DNA from: Pseudorhodobacter antarcticus
Lineage (GTDB): Bacteria; Pseudomonadota; Alphaproteobacteria; Rhodobacterales; Rhodobacteraceae
Assembly: GCA_945897655.1 (NCBI GenBank)
Contig: CAMDHB010000040.1
Span: 1-15,422, forward strand
DNA: 15,422 nt
Reading direction: 5' to 3'
Both the position numbers and the translations under genes were made by a program. Below, in pieces: positions 7,043 through 13,411 of the stretch; within the stretch, counting starts at the first letter, position 1, and the number at the start of each line of letters is the position of its first letter. A model generated the notes under the pieces. That model was not told where the DNA came from. It ran no database searches and worked only from the letters and a program-made list of their open reading frames with translations.

Positions 7043-8065
7043 TCACTTCCGCGCCGCGCCTTTCTTGCGCTGCGCATATCCCGCGATGCCGATGGCGATC
7101 AGCAACGTAGACCCGTTGAACAGCGGCTCGACCCAGAACGACCCGCCGAATTGCTGGATGCCCGAAATCCCCACCGCCAGAATGACCACCCCGATGATGG
7201 TGCCCCAGACGTTGACCCGCCCCGGTTTGATCGTGGTCGACCCAAGGAACGCCCCGACCAGAGCCGGCAACAAGAACTCCAACCCCACCGATGCCTGCCC
7301 GATCCGCAGCTTGGACGCGAGTAAAACACCCGCAATCGCGGCCAGGGTACCCGAGGCGACAAAGGCCCCAACCACAAACTTTCGTGTCGGAATCCCGTTC
7401 AGCTCCGCCGCTTTCTGGTTGGCACCGATGGCGTACAGGTATCGACCGACCGGGGTGAATTCCAAAACCACCCACATCACCACACTGATCGCCAGCACAT
7501 AGAACCCGGTGATGGGCAGCCCCAGCACCCACATCCCGCTCAGCAAATAAAACTGCGGGTCCAACTCGCCCACCACCTGCCGCCCGCCCGAATGCCACAG
7601 CGCAATCGCGTACAGCACTGTTCCCGTGCCCAAAGTGGCGATAAAGGCGTCAATTTTGGCGATCTCGACCAGAATGCCGTTCAGGACCCCGGTGATTGCG
7701 CCCAAAGCGATCACGATCAGCACTGCAATCGGCCAAGGCACCCCGTAGTTGACCTGCAACGAAATCGCCAGAATGTGCCACAAAACAATGCCGTAACCGA
7801 CCGTCAGGTCAATCCGCCCCGCCACCATCGGGATCATCGCAGCCAGTGACAGCATCGCTATGATTGACTTGTCCGAAAGGATCGCCCGCAGGTTCAAAAC
7901 CGTTGGAAACGTGTTGGGCAACAGGATCGAGAACAACAGGATCAGGAACACAGTCAGGATTACCAGCCCGTACACAGGGGCCAGACGGATCAGCTTTTGC
8001 CCAAATGACAGCCCCGCCACTTCATCCCGCGTCGGTTCCAGCGCATCGGATTGGATCGAATTCAT
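7043..8065 (-). CDS. CUT2-type ABC transporter permease (RbsC-like)
   Basis: A 340-residue inner-membrane permease of the ribose/AraH (BPD_transp_2) family with about eight to ten hydrophobic segments; a single permease gene implies a homodimer. Family landmarks are AGRIDLTVGYG (in place of the common GGIDLSVG), and the cytoplasmic coupling segment GANQKAAELNGIPTRKFVVGAF. It ends in a basic tail (QRKKGAARK). The ATG at 8065 is chosen over the longer in-frame ATG at 8089, because AAGGGA lies just upstream of 8065 and the longer version would overlap the ATPase gene by 14 bases. The gap to the ATPase stop is ten bases and the gap to the binding-protein gene 21 bases, a tight operon. The substrate is not deducible from the permease itself. 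Confidence 0.93.
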   Translation of the reverse strand: MNSIQSDALEPTRDEVAGLSFGQKLIRLAPVYGLVILTVFLILLFSILLPNTFPTVLNLRAILSDKSIIAMLSLAAMIPMVAGRIDLTVGYGIVLWHILAISLQVNYGVPWPIAVLIVIALGAITGVLNGILVEIAKIDAFIATLGTGTVLYAIALWHSGGRQVVGELDPQFYLLSGMWVLGLPITGFYVLAISVVMWVVLEFTPVGRYLYAIGANQKAAELNGIPTRKFVVGAFVASGTLAAIAGVLLASKLRIGQASVGLEFLLPALVGAFLGSTTIKPGRVNVWGTIIGVVILAVGISGIQQFGGSFWVEPLFNGSTLLIAIGIAGYAQRKKGAARK

Positions 8066-8075
8066 GGTTTTCCCT

Positions 8076-9572
8076 TCACGCCGCCGCATCGCCGGCTGAG
8101 GCGGCCTGGATCAGCGTTTCCGTTGACAGCGCAACCCCGCGCAATTCATTCACAACCTGCCCCCGGCTGAACACGATGGCCCGATGGCAGATATTGGCGA
8201 CTTCCTCGAAATCGGTCGACACCACCAACACCCCCATTCCGGACGCAAGCGCCTGAAACAGCAGATGATAAATCTCGGCCTTGGCCCCCACATCGACCCC
8301 CGCCGTCGGGTCCTCGGCGATCAGTAGGCGCCGTCCAGTATCCAGCCAGCGGCCCACGACCACTTTCTGCTGGTTGCCCCCGGACAGCGCCTCAATCGCC
8401 AAGGTCGGGTCATTGGGCGACAGGCCAACGCGCCCGCCCAGATGTCGCGCCAGCCCGTTCTCGACCTTCGGCGTCATCCAGGAGAGCAACCGCCGCCCCG
8501 TCGCACTTGGGTTCAAAAAGCTGTTCTCACGGATCGTCAGCGCCGGAGCCACAGATTCCACAACCCGGTCTCGCGCCACAAACCCTACACCCGCCGCCAT
8601 CGCTGTCCGAGGTGAGGTCAGGTCCGGCGAACGCCCTTCCAGCAAGACGTGACCTCGATGCACCTCGAGCCCAAACAGCGCCCGGCCAATCTCCTCATGC
8701 CCCGCCCCTCGCAGGCCGACCAATCCGACCATCTCGCCCCGCGAAACCGCAAAATCCACGGGCCCGGCCTTGCGCGTCGCAAAGCCTGCGACTTTCAGCA
8801 ATTCGGGCCCGGCCTGAACTTCGGGCCGATCAATCTCACGCGCCTTACGGCCCACGATCAGGCTGACCAGATCTTCGGAATTGGTGTGTTCGATGTCACG
8901 CATCCCCACCATTTGCCCGTCGCGCAGCACGGCCACCCTGTTCGATATCTGGAACACCTCGTCCAGGCGGTGCGAGACATAGATCATCCCAACCCCCTTG
9001 TCGCGCAACGGGCGCAGGGCTGCAAACAGCCGCTCCACCTCATCCGCAGGAAGGCTGGCCGTGGGTTCGTCCAACACCAGAAAATCACACTCCACCGCCA
9101 GAGCCCGAGCTATGGCAACCAACGATTTTTCCGTTCTTGTCAGGCTCGAAACTCGCGCCGTCGGCGCAAAACCTGCCTCAACCAGGGACAATGCATGCCG
9201 GGCAACCTCTTCAGTCGCGGGCCAGTCGATCCTGCCGCCCCGGCGTGGATAGCCCACCGCCAAAGCGATGTTCTCGGCCACACTCATCCACTCGATCAAA
9301 CCCAGGTCCTGATGGATAAAGGCGACCGCTTGCTTGGTCGAAATCCGCCCACTGACGTGTTTGTAGGGCACCCCATCCACCATGACCTGGCCGCTGTCCG
9401 GTGTATGGATTCCACCCAAGGTCTTGATCAGTGTTGATTTTCCAGCGCCATTCTCTCCCAGCAGGGCGACAATCTCCCCGCGGCCTACCCGCAACGAAAC
9501 GCCGCGCAGCGCCTTGGTCCCGCCAAAGCTTTTGACGATCTGGTCAAAGAACAGACCCGGTTGATTCGGCAT
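8076..9572 (-). CDS. CUT2-type sugar ABC transporter ATPase with two nucleotide-binding domains (RbsA-like)
   Basis: A 498-residue duplicated ATPase energising the import complex at the cytoplasmic membrane face. Domain 1 has Walker A GENGAGKST (39-47), Q-loop FIHQDL, Walker B FLVLDEP (164-170) and switch H201. Its signature position reads SLTRTEKS rather than LSGGQ, a marked departure. Domain 2 shows the opposite pattern usual for RbsA/MglA proteins: the Walker A site is degenerate (GLRGAGHEE, 286-294), whereas the signature LSGGNQQK (396-403) and Walker B LLIAEDPTAG (416-425) are intact. The ATG at 9572 is preceded by GGGAGG; a TTG at 9584 is in frame, but that ribosome site would then lie inside the coding region. 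It is the first gene of the minus-strand operon, read from an intergenic region with two LacI-type operators shared with the divergent regulator gene. Confidence 0.94.
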   Translation of the reverse strand: MPNQPGLFFDQIVKSFGGTKALRGVSLRVGRGEIVALLGENGAGKSTLIKTLGGIHTPDSGQVMVDGVPYKHVSGRISTKQAVAFIHQDLGLIEWMSVAENIALAVGYPRRGGRIDWPATEEVARHALSLVEAGFAPTARVSSLTRTEKSLVAIARALAVECDFLVLDEPTASLPADEVERLFAALRPLRDKGVGMIYVSHRLDEVFQISNRVAVLRDGQMVGMRDIEHTNSEDLVSLIVGRKAREIDRPEVQAGPELLKVAGFATRKAGPVDFAVSRGEMVGLVGLRGAGHEEIGRALFGLEVHRGHVLLEGRSPDLTSPRTAMAAGVGFVARDRVVESVAPALTIRENSFLNPSATGRRLLSWMTPKVENGLARHLGGRVGLSPNDPTLAIEALSGGNQQKVVVGRWLDTGRRLLIAEDPTAGVDVGAKAEIYHLLFQALASGMGVLVVSTDFEEVANICHRAIVFSRGQVVNELRGVALSTETLIQAASAGDAAA

Positions 9573-9610
9573 TCCCCCTCCCAAGGTTCAGCACAGCACC
9601 AGCCCCGAAA

Positions 9611-9622
9611 GTTACCGGTAAC
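9611..9622. promoter_or_regulatory. LacI-type operator 1 (ABC-operon side)
   Basis: GTTACCGGTAAC is a perfect 12-bp palindrome, 38 bases from the ATG of the ABC ATPase gene. It would cover the expected start point of the minus-strand promoter at 9629-9657, a classic position for repression. A CpG at the centre is typical of LacI-family operators. The probable binder is the regulator encoded at 9723. Confidence 0.8.
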
Positions 9623-9628
9623 GTGACC

Positions 9629-9657
9629 ATCCTTTGCCCGCGCGCTGCACGAGTCAA
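9629..9657 (-). promoter_or_regulatory. Candidate promoter of the ABC transporter operon
   Basis: On the minus strand TTGACT (9657-9652) is followed after 17 bases by AAGGAT (9634-9629). The -35 box is five of six; the -10 box is weak (three of six). Predicted transcription begins near 9622, inside operator 1, and operator 2 lies just upstream of the -35 box, so both operators bracket the promoter. Confidence 0.42.
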
Positions 9658-9664
9658 GAACAAA

Positions 9665-9676
9665 GTTACCGATAAC
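9665..9676. promoter_or_regulatory. LacI-type operator 2 (regulator side)
   Basis: GTTACCGATAAC differs from operator 1 at one central base and shares its right flank (GCG versus GTG). It lies 46 bases before the regulator ATG and 54 bp centre-to-centre from operator 1, close to five helical turns, so the two sites may face the same side of the DNA. This arrangement suggests autoregulation and possibly looping or cooperative repression. Confidence 0.8.
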
Positions 9677-9722
9677 GCGGTTTCAGGATTGCATTGAGGG
9701 TCGGCCCGCCAATAATGGCGAG

Positions 9723-10730
9723 ATGGAACGACGCACCAAACCTGGTCTCGAAGAAATCGCGCGCAACTTGGGGGTCTCCAAGATGACGGTCAGCCGCGTT
9801 TTGCGCGGCGCATCCGGGTTTTCCGAAGCCACCCGCGAAAAGGTCCTGCAAGAGGTTGAACGCACAGGCTACCTGCCCAACCGACTCGCCGCCGCGTTTG
9901 GCCCCGCCGGCACCTCCACTCTGATTGGCGTCTGTGTGCCACGCCTGACCTCACCTCTCTTTGGCTCCGTTCTTGAGGCACTGAACCTGACGCTTGCCCG
10001 CCTTGGCTATCAAACCATGATAGGCTCTCACAACCAATTGCCGGAGGAGGAGGAGATCTGGCTGCGCACTCTCGCCTCTTGGAAACCCGCAGCCGTTGTC
10101 CTCGCGTCGCGCGTCCACACCCCTGGCACGGTCAAGCTTTTGCGCGACATGGCCGTGCCCGTCGCCGAAATCTGGGACCTGACGACCAAGCCCATCGACC
10201 TTGCCATCGGTTTTTCCCACTACGATAACGGGCAGGAAATGGCCCGCTGCGTCACATCGGCAGGGCGTCGCAAAATCGGCTATGTCGGTGCTTTGGGCAG
10301 CCGAAACACCTCGGGCCGCCTGCGCTATCATGGCTTTGTTGCGGGCCTTGCCGAAACCGGTCTGACCCTGATGGCCGAGGAAATCCTGCAAGACCAGCCC
10401 GGCTTTTATGCCGGTTACTATGGCACTGAAACCATGCTGGCTCGACGGGGCGATCTGGACGCCATCTACTTTCACGACGATGAAATGGCGATCGGCGGCT
10501 TGGCCTACCTTGCCCGCATCGGTCTGAAAGCGCCGCAAGACATTGGCGTGGCCGGTTGGGGCGGGATGGAGGCGGCCTCGATCCTGCCGCGCCGCCTGAC
10601 CACCACCGCCATTCCCACCACGCGCTTGGGCAAAACGGCCGCCGAGGCCCTTGTCAGCCGGTTGCGTGGCGACCCGGTTGATGAGGTCACCATCATCCAG
10701 ACCCGCCTCGTTCCCGGCTCGACCATTTAG
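9723..10730 (+). CDS. LacI-family transcriptional regulator of the gluconate-repressor (GntR of E. coli) type
   Basis: A 335-residue LacI-family repressor. The helix-turn-helix spans about residues 8-28 with LEEIARNLGVSKMTVSRVLR, followed by the hinge region LPNRLAAAF (51-59). The effector domain opens with TLIGVCVPRLTSPLF, and the stretch GYQTMIGSHN with the following LASWKPAAVVLASRVHTP closely recalls the E. coli gluconate repressor GntR (a LacI-family protein despite its name). The ligand is thus probably gluconate, a related hexonate or 6-phosphogluconate. The ribosome-binding site is weak (GCGAG), in keeping with low expression. It is transcribed away from the ABC operon across a 150-base region with two operators, and its stop (10728-10730) overlaps the end of the convergent idnD gene by four bases. 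The related operator at 11834 indicates that idnD and idnO-gntK are also targets. The conserved TTRLGKTAAEAL near the C-terminus supports an intact protein. Confidence 0.92.
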   Translation: MERRTKPGLEEIARNLGVSKMTVSRVLRGASGFSEATREKVLQEVERTGYLPNRLAAAFGPAGTSTLIGVCVPRLTSPLFGSVLEALNLTLARLGYQTMIGSHNQLPEEEEIWLRTLASWKPAAVVLASRVHTPGTVKLLRDMAVPVAEIWDLTTKPIDLAIGFSHYDNGQEMARCVTSAGRRKIGYVGALGSRNTSGRLRYHGFVAGLAETGLTLMAEEILQDQPGFYAGYYGTETMLARRGDLDAIYFHDDEMAIGGLAYLARIGLKAPQDIGVAGWGGMEAASILPRRLTTTAIPTTRLGKTAAEALVSRLRGDPVDEVTIIQTRLVPGSTI

Positions 10731-11764
10731 ACTGAAAACCTGATCTGCGCCTTCATCGCGCGGCTCCGGTCACCTGCCGTCTGAAACGCTTCAACCGCCT
10801 GATCCACCGCAAATGTGTGTGTTATGAGGGGTTTGACATCAATCAACCCCTTTTGCATCAGGCTGACCCCGGTCGCAAACTCTTCATGAAACCGGAAGGA
10901 CCCGGCAATCGTCAACTCCTTGGCAGTCAAAACCTGCATCGGCAGCGTCATGTCTCCGCCCAACCCAAGTTGAATGATCGTCCCGCCGGGCCGCATCACC
11001 GGTATGGCCCCATTCAGCGCCGCTGCATTGCCCGAGCATTCGAACAGGACGTCAAAACTGCCCTTGTCGGCGGCATATGCCGCCAATCCCGCCGCCTCCT
11101 CTGCCACGTTGATCACACGGTCCGCCCCCGCCTCCAGCGCCAGCGCCACCGTGAACGCACTTACATCCGTCGCAACCACCAGATCCGCCCCCGCCCGCCG
11201 CGCCGCCAGGATGCACAGAACCCCAATCGGCCCGCATCCGGTGACCAGAACAGACTTGCCAAGCAGCGGCCCTGCCCGCCGTGTCGCATGCAGGCACACC
11301 GCCAACGGCTCGGCCATCGCCGCCTCGCCCGCCGACAATCCTGTCGCAGGCACACACTGCACCGCATCCGCCACAAGAACCTCGCGGAACGCGCCCTGAA
11401 TATGTGGGAAAGGCATGGCCGAGCCGTAAAACCGCATGTTCAGGCAGTGGTTATACATCGCCGCCTGGCAGAATTTGCAGACATGGCAAGGCCGCGATGG
11501 CGAAACTGCCACCAATTGCCCTACCTCCAACCCGGTCACCCCTTCACCCAGCGCCGCGACATAGCCTGAAACTTCGTGCCCCAACACCATCGGCTCACGC
11601 AGCCTGATCGTCGCCCCAATTCCACCGTGGTTGTAGTAGTGCAGGTCTGACCCACAGATCCCGCCCACCGCCAACCTGATCTGCACCTGACCGACCTGCG
11701 GCACCTCGGCCTCGTGCTCTTCAATCCGCAAATCCTTGGCCGCGTGAATGACGATTGCTTTCAT
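10727..11764 (-). CDS. idnD: L-idonate 5-dehydrogenase (zinc-dependent medium-chain dehydrogenase)
   Basis: A 345-residue zinc-containing alcohol dehydrogenase-family enzyme, predicted to oxidise L-idonate to 5-keto-D-gluconate with NAD(P)+. Catalytic-zinc positions are C37 in GGICGSDLHYY, H62-E63 in LGHEVSG and E152 in MAEPLAV. Structural-zinc cysteines are C93, C96, C99 and C107. The Rossmann motif is GCGPIG (176-181). The segments SPSRPCHVCKFC, MRFYGSAMPFPH and GSFRF are diagnostic of the IdnD group and match E. coli IdnD closely, as recalled from memory. The ATG at 11764 is preferred over a GTG at 11773; AAGTGAG lies upstream. The gene diverges from idnO around one operator and converges on the regulator gene with a four-base overlap. 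Sorbitol or L-threonine dehydrogenase are less likely because of the idnO and gntK neighbours. Confidence 0.92.
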   Translation of the reverse strand: MKAIVIHAAKDLRIEEHEAEVPQVGQVQIRLAVGGICGSDLHYYNHGGIGATIRLREPMVLGHEVSGYVAALGEGVTGLEVGQLVAVSPSRPCHVCKFCQAAMYNHCLNMRFYGSAMPFPHIQGAFREVLVADAVQCVPATGLSAGEAAMAEPLAVCLHATRRAGPLLGKSVLVTGCGPIGVLCILAARRAGADLVVATDVSAFTVALALEAGADRVINVAEEAAGLAAYAADKGSFDVLFECSGNAAALNGAIPVMRPGGTIIQLGLGGDMTLPMQVLTAKELTIAGSFRFHEEFATGVSLMQKGLIDVKPLITHTFAVDQAVEAFQTAGDRSRAMKAQIRFSV

Positions 11765-11807
11765 GATGCTCACTTTCGTGTTTCAATCTGACCCAAGCGC
11801 CGCGGGG

Positions 11808-11836
11808 TTGACGAAGACTTGTCGCAACGGCACGTT
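11808..11836 (+). promoter_or_regulatory. Weak candidate promoter for idnO-gntK
   Basis: TTGACG (11808-11813) is followed after 17 bases by CACGTT (11831-11836). The -35 box is good (five of six), the -10 box poor (two of six). The -10 box overlaps operator 3, which would block initiation. No convincing minus-strand promoter for idnD could be picked by eye in the same 119-base gap. Confidence 0.3.
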
Positions 11837-11845
11837 ATCGGTAAC
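11834..11845. promoter_or_regulatory. LacI-type operator 3 between idnD and idnO
   Basis: GTTATCGGTAAC is the exact reverse complement of operator 2. On the minus strand it carries the same GTG right flank as operator 1. One site in a 119-base divergent gap can control both idnD (ATG at 11764) and idnO-gntK (ATG at 11884). It is the physical link between the idonate genes and the regulator/transporter region about 2.2 kb away. Confidence 0.8.
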
Positions 11846-11883
11846 CCGGGCACCCTGCCCCCGTCCAGTCCGAAAGGAAGACC

Positions 11884-12651
11884 ATGAGCCTGACCTTGTT
11901 CGATCTGACAGGCAAGCGCGCCCTGATCACCGGCTCCTCGCAAGGCATCGGCATGGCGCTGGCCCGTGGCCTTGCCGCCGCTGGGGCCGAAGTCATCTTG
12001 AATGGTCGCGACGCCACCAAACTTGCCACCGCCGCCGCGGCGCTGACGGCTGAAGGGTACAAGGTACACTCTCTTGCCTTTGACGCCACCGATCACACGA
12101 GCGTCCGCATCGCCATCGACAGGTTCGAGGCGGAAACAGGTCCCATCGACATTCTGGTCAACAACGCCGGCATGCAACACCGCAGCCCGTTGGAGGATTT
12201 TCCGGCCGATGCCTTTGAACGGCTACTGCAAACCAACGTGGCGTCGGTCTTTCATGTAGGTCAGGCCGTCGCCCGACACATGATCTCCCGTGGCGCGGGC
12301 AAGATCATCAATATCTGTTCGGTCCAGTCCGCGCTCGCCCGCCCCGGCATCGCCCCCTATACAGCCACCAAGGGCGCCGTTGCGAACCTGACCAAGGGCA
12401 TGGCCACCGACTGGGCAAAGTACGGCCTGCAATGCAATGGCCTCGCTCCCGGCTATTTCGACACCCCGCTGAACAAGGCCCTTGTTGATGACCCAACTTT
12501 CACGGCTTGGCTTGCCAAACGCACGCCCGCCGGTCGCTGGGGCCGGGTCGAGGAACTGGTAGGCGCCTGCATCTTCCTGTCTTCCGAAGCCTCCTCCTTC
12601 GTCAATGGGACCACGCTCTATGTCGACGGCGGCATCACGGCCTCATTATGA
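11884..12651 (+). CDS. idnO: 5-keto-D-gluconate 5-reductase / gluconate 5-dehydrogenase (SDR)
   Basis: A 255-residue classical SDR, predicted to reduce 5-keto-D-gluconate to D-gluconate, the second step of L-idonate use. The cofactor motif is GSSQGIG (17-23), NNAG is at 93-96, and the catalytic triad is complete: S146, Y159 and K163 (YTATK). The segment MATDWAKYGLQCNGLAPGYFDTPLN is characteristic of the gluconate 5-dehydrogenase group; it is followed by a normal C-terminus with YVDGG. AAGGAAG lies seven bases upstream of the ATG. The gene follows operator 3 and ends inside the start of gntK (ATGATGA-type overlap), so the two are coupled. Its intact YxxxK contrasts with the altered SDR at 2374. 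Confidence 0.93.
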   Translation: MSLTLFDLTGKRALITGSSQGIGMALARGLAAAGAEVILNGRDATKLATAAAALTAEGYKVHSLAFDATDHTSVRIAIDRFEAETGPIDILVNNAGMQHRSPLEDFPADAFERLLQTNVASVFHVGQAVARHMISRGAGKIINICSVQSALARPGIAPYTATKGAVANLTKGMATDWAKYGLQCNGLAPGYFDTPLNKALVDDPTFTAWLAKRTPAGRWGRVEELVGACIFLSSEASSFVNGTTLYVDGGITASL

Positions 12652-13154
12652 TGTCCTTTGTCGTCATGGGCGTGTCGGGCTGCGGCAAGAGCCTGATAGG
12701 ACAGGCTTTTGCCACCGCCATTGGCGCTCGGTTCATTGATGGCGACAGCCTGCACCCCACAACGAACATCGCCAAGATGAGCCGTGGCGAACCCCTGAAC
12801 GACACCGACCGCACGCCCTGGTTGGATCAGGTGGCCAAGGCCCTCGCCACACCCGGGACCGTGGTCGCCTGTTCTGCCCTGAAACGGAAGTACCGCGACC
12901 AAATCCGCGCCGTGGCAGGAACGCCTGTAACATTCTTGTACCTGCGCGGTCAGCGTGACACCTTGCTGGCCCGTGTTTCAGCCCGCCCCGGCCACTTCAT
13001 GCCGCCTGCCTTGCTGGACAGCCAACTTGCCACATTGGAAGCCCCGGGCCCGGACGAGGAGCATCTGGTCGCCGATATCGAACAAACCCCAGCCAAGATC
13101 GTTGCTCTGTTCCGCGCCGGAGTTGGGCCGGTTGGTGCCCGCGGCCGGACTTGA
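12648..13154 (+). CDS. gntK: Gluconokinase, with 3' end running into an antisense tRNA gene
   Basis: A 168-residue GntK-type P-loop kinase that phosphorylates D-gluconate to 6-phosphogluconate, delivering the idonate pathway to the Entner-Doudoroff or pentose phosphate route. The P-loop is GVSGCGKS (8-15). Other family motifs are DGDSLHP (31-37), KMSRGEPLNDTDRTPWL (43-59), CSALKRKYRD (75-84) and RPGHFMP (113-119). Two adjacent ATG codons (12648 and 12651) overlap the idnO stop; either is possible, and longer in-frame starts inside idnO are not credible. The normal family core ends near DIEQTPAKIVALFR; the tail GVGPVGARGRT is extra, and residues 163-168 plus the TGA stop are encoded on the opposite strand of the tRNA-Leu gene. 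No terminator is visible between the two convergent units. Confidence 0.93.
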   Translation: MMSFVVMGVSGCGKSLIGQAFATAIGARFIDGDSLHPTTNIAKMSRGEPLNDTDRTPWLDQVAKALATPGTVVACSALKRKYRDQIRAVAGTPVTFLYLRGQRDTLLARVSARPGHFMPPALLDSQLATLEAPGPDEEHLVADIEQTPAKIVALFRAGVGPVGARGRT

Positions 13155-13218
13155 ACCGGCACGGCCTTGCGGCCTGGGGATTTTAAGTCCCCTGCGTCTA
13201 CCATTTCACCACGCGGGC
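13133..13218 (-). tRNA. tRNA-Leu (anticodon UAA), CCA encoded
   Basis: On the minus strand an 86-base class II tRNA starts with GCCCGCG (13218-13212), which pairs with CGCGGGC before the discriminator A and an encoded CCA (13135-13133). The anticodon stem GGGGA/UCCCC holds loop CUUAAAA, with anticodon UAA at 13185-13183. A long variable arm with stem GGCC-GCAA-GGCC and the T-arm GCCGG-UUCAAGU-CCGGC follow. Anticodon plus long variable arm identify leucine, decoding UUA/UUG. Its last 22 bases overlap the end of gntK on the other strand. Confidence 0.95.
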
Positions 13219-13234
13219 AGGCGGGCAGAGCCGC

Positions 13235-13262
13235 ACCATAGCGAAGCACGCGCGACTGGCAA
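13235..13262 (-). promoter_or_regulatory. Candidate promoter for the tRNA-Leu gene
   Basis: On the minus strand TTGCCA (13262-13257) is separated by 16 bases from TATGGT (13240-13235). Transcription would start near 13228, giving a leader of about ten bases before the mature tRNA, a usual distance. Confidence 0.42.
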
Positions 13263-13313
13263 GCCGTTCAGTCCCATCACTCTTCCTTCGGGCGCGGTGC
13301 ACGCAACACTGCA

Positions 13314-13348
13314 ACTGCGGACGCCGGTGCAGTCCACCTCGCCGCAGT
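13314..13348. repeat. Short inverted repeat upstream of the scoA promoter
   Basis: ACTGCGG (13314-13320) and CCGCAGT (13342-13348) are perfect reverse complements separated by 21 bases. The right arm ends eight bases before the TTGACA box of the scoA promoter, a place where an activator or repressor could bind. The spacer is long and the element may be chance. The rest of the 193-base gap (13219-13411) holds the two facing-away promoters and no other structure that I can support. Confidence 0.25.
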
Positions 13349-13355
13349 GCGGCAA

Positions 13356-13385
13356 TTGACAGGCCACGCCCGGCTGCTTCATATG
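13356..13385 (+). promoter_or_regulatory. Probable promoter of the scoA operon
   Basis: A perfect -35 box TTGACA (13356-13361) is followed after 18 bases by CATATG (13380-13385), whose central ATAT is a partial -10 match. Transcription would begin near 13392, about 20 bases before the scoA ATG, with GGGGG (13401-13405) as ribosome-binding site. Confidence 0.5.
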
Positions 13386-13411
13386 TCCGCACCATAGTCA
13401 GGGGGCCAGCC

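Noticed and set aside
7033..7044. GTTAAGTTATCAC-like stretch between permease and binding-protein genes as a fourth operator
   Set aside because: It lacks the GTTACC/GGTAAC palindrome and central CpG; it only shares a few letters with the real sites and lies within a tight operon.
12507..12647. Longer start for gntK inside idnO
   Set aside because: The extra residues are the idnO sequence read in another frame; the kinase P-loop begins directly after the ATG pair at 12648/12651, as usual for the family.
13133..13155. tRNA 3' end as an attachment site with a repeated copy in the window
   Set aside because: No second copy of the tRNA 3' sequence and no integrase gene could be found between 1 and 15422.
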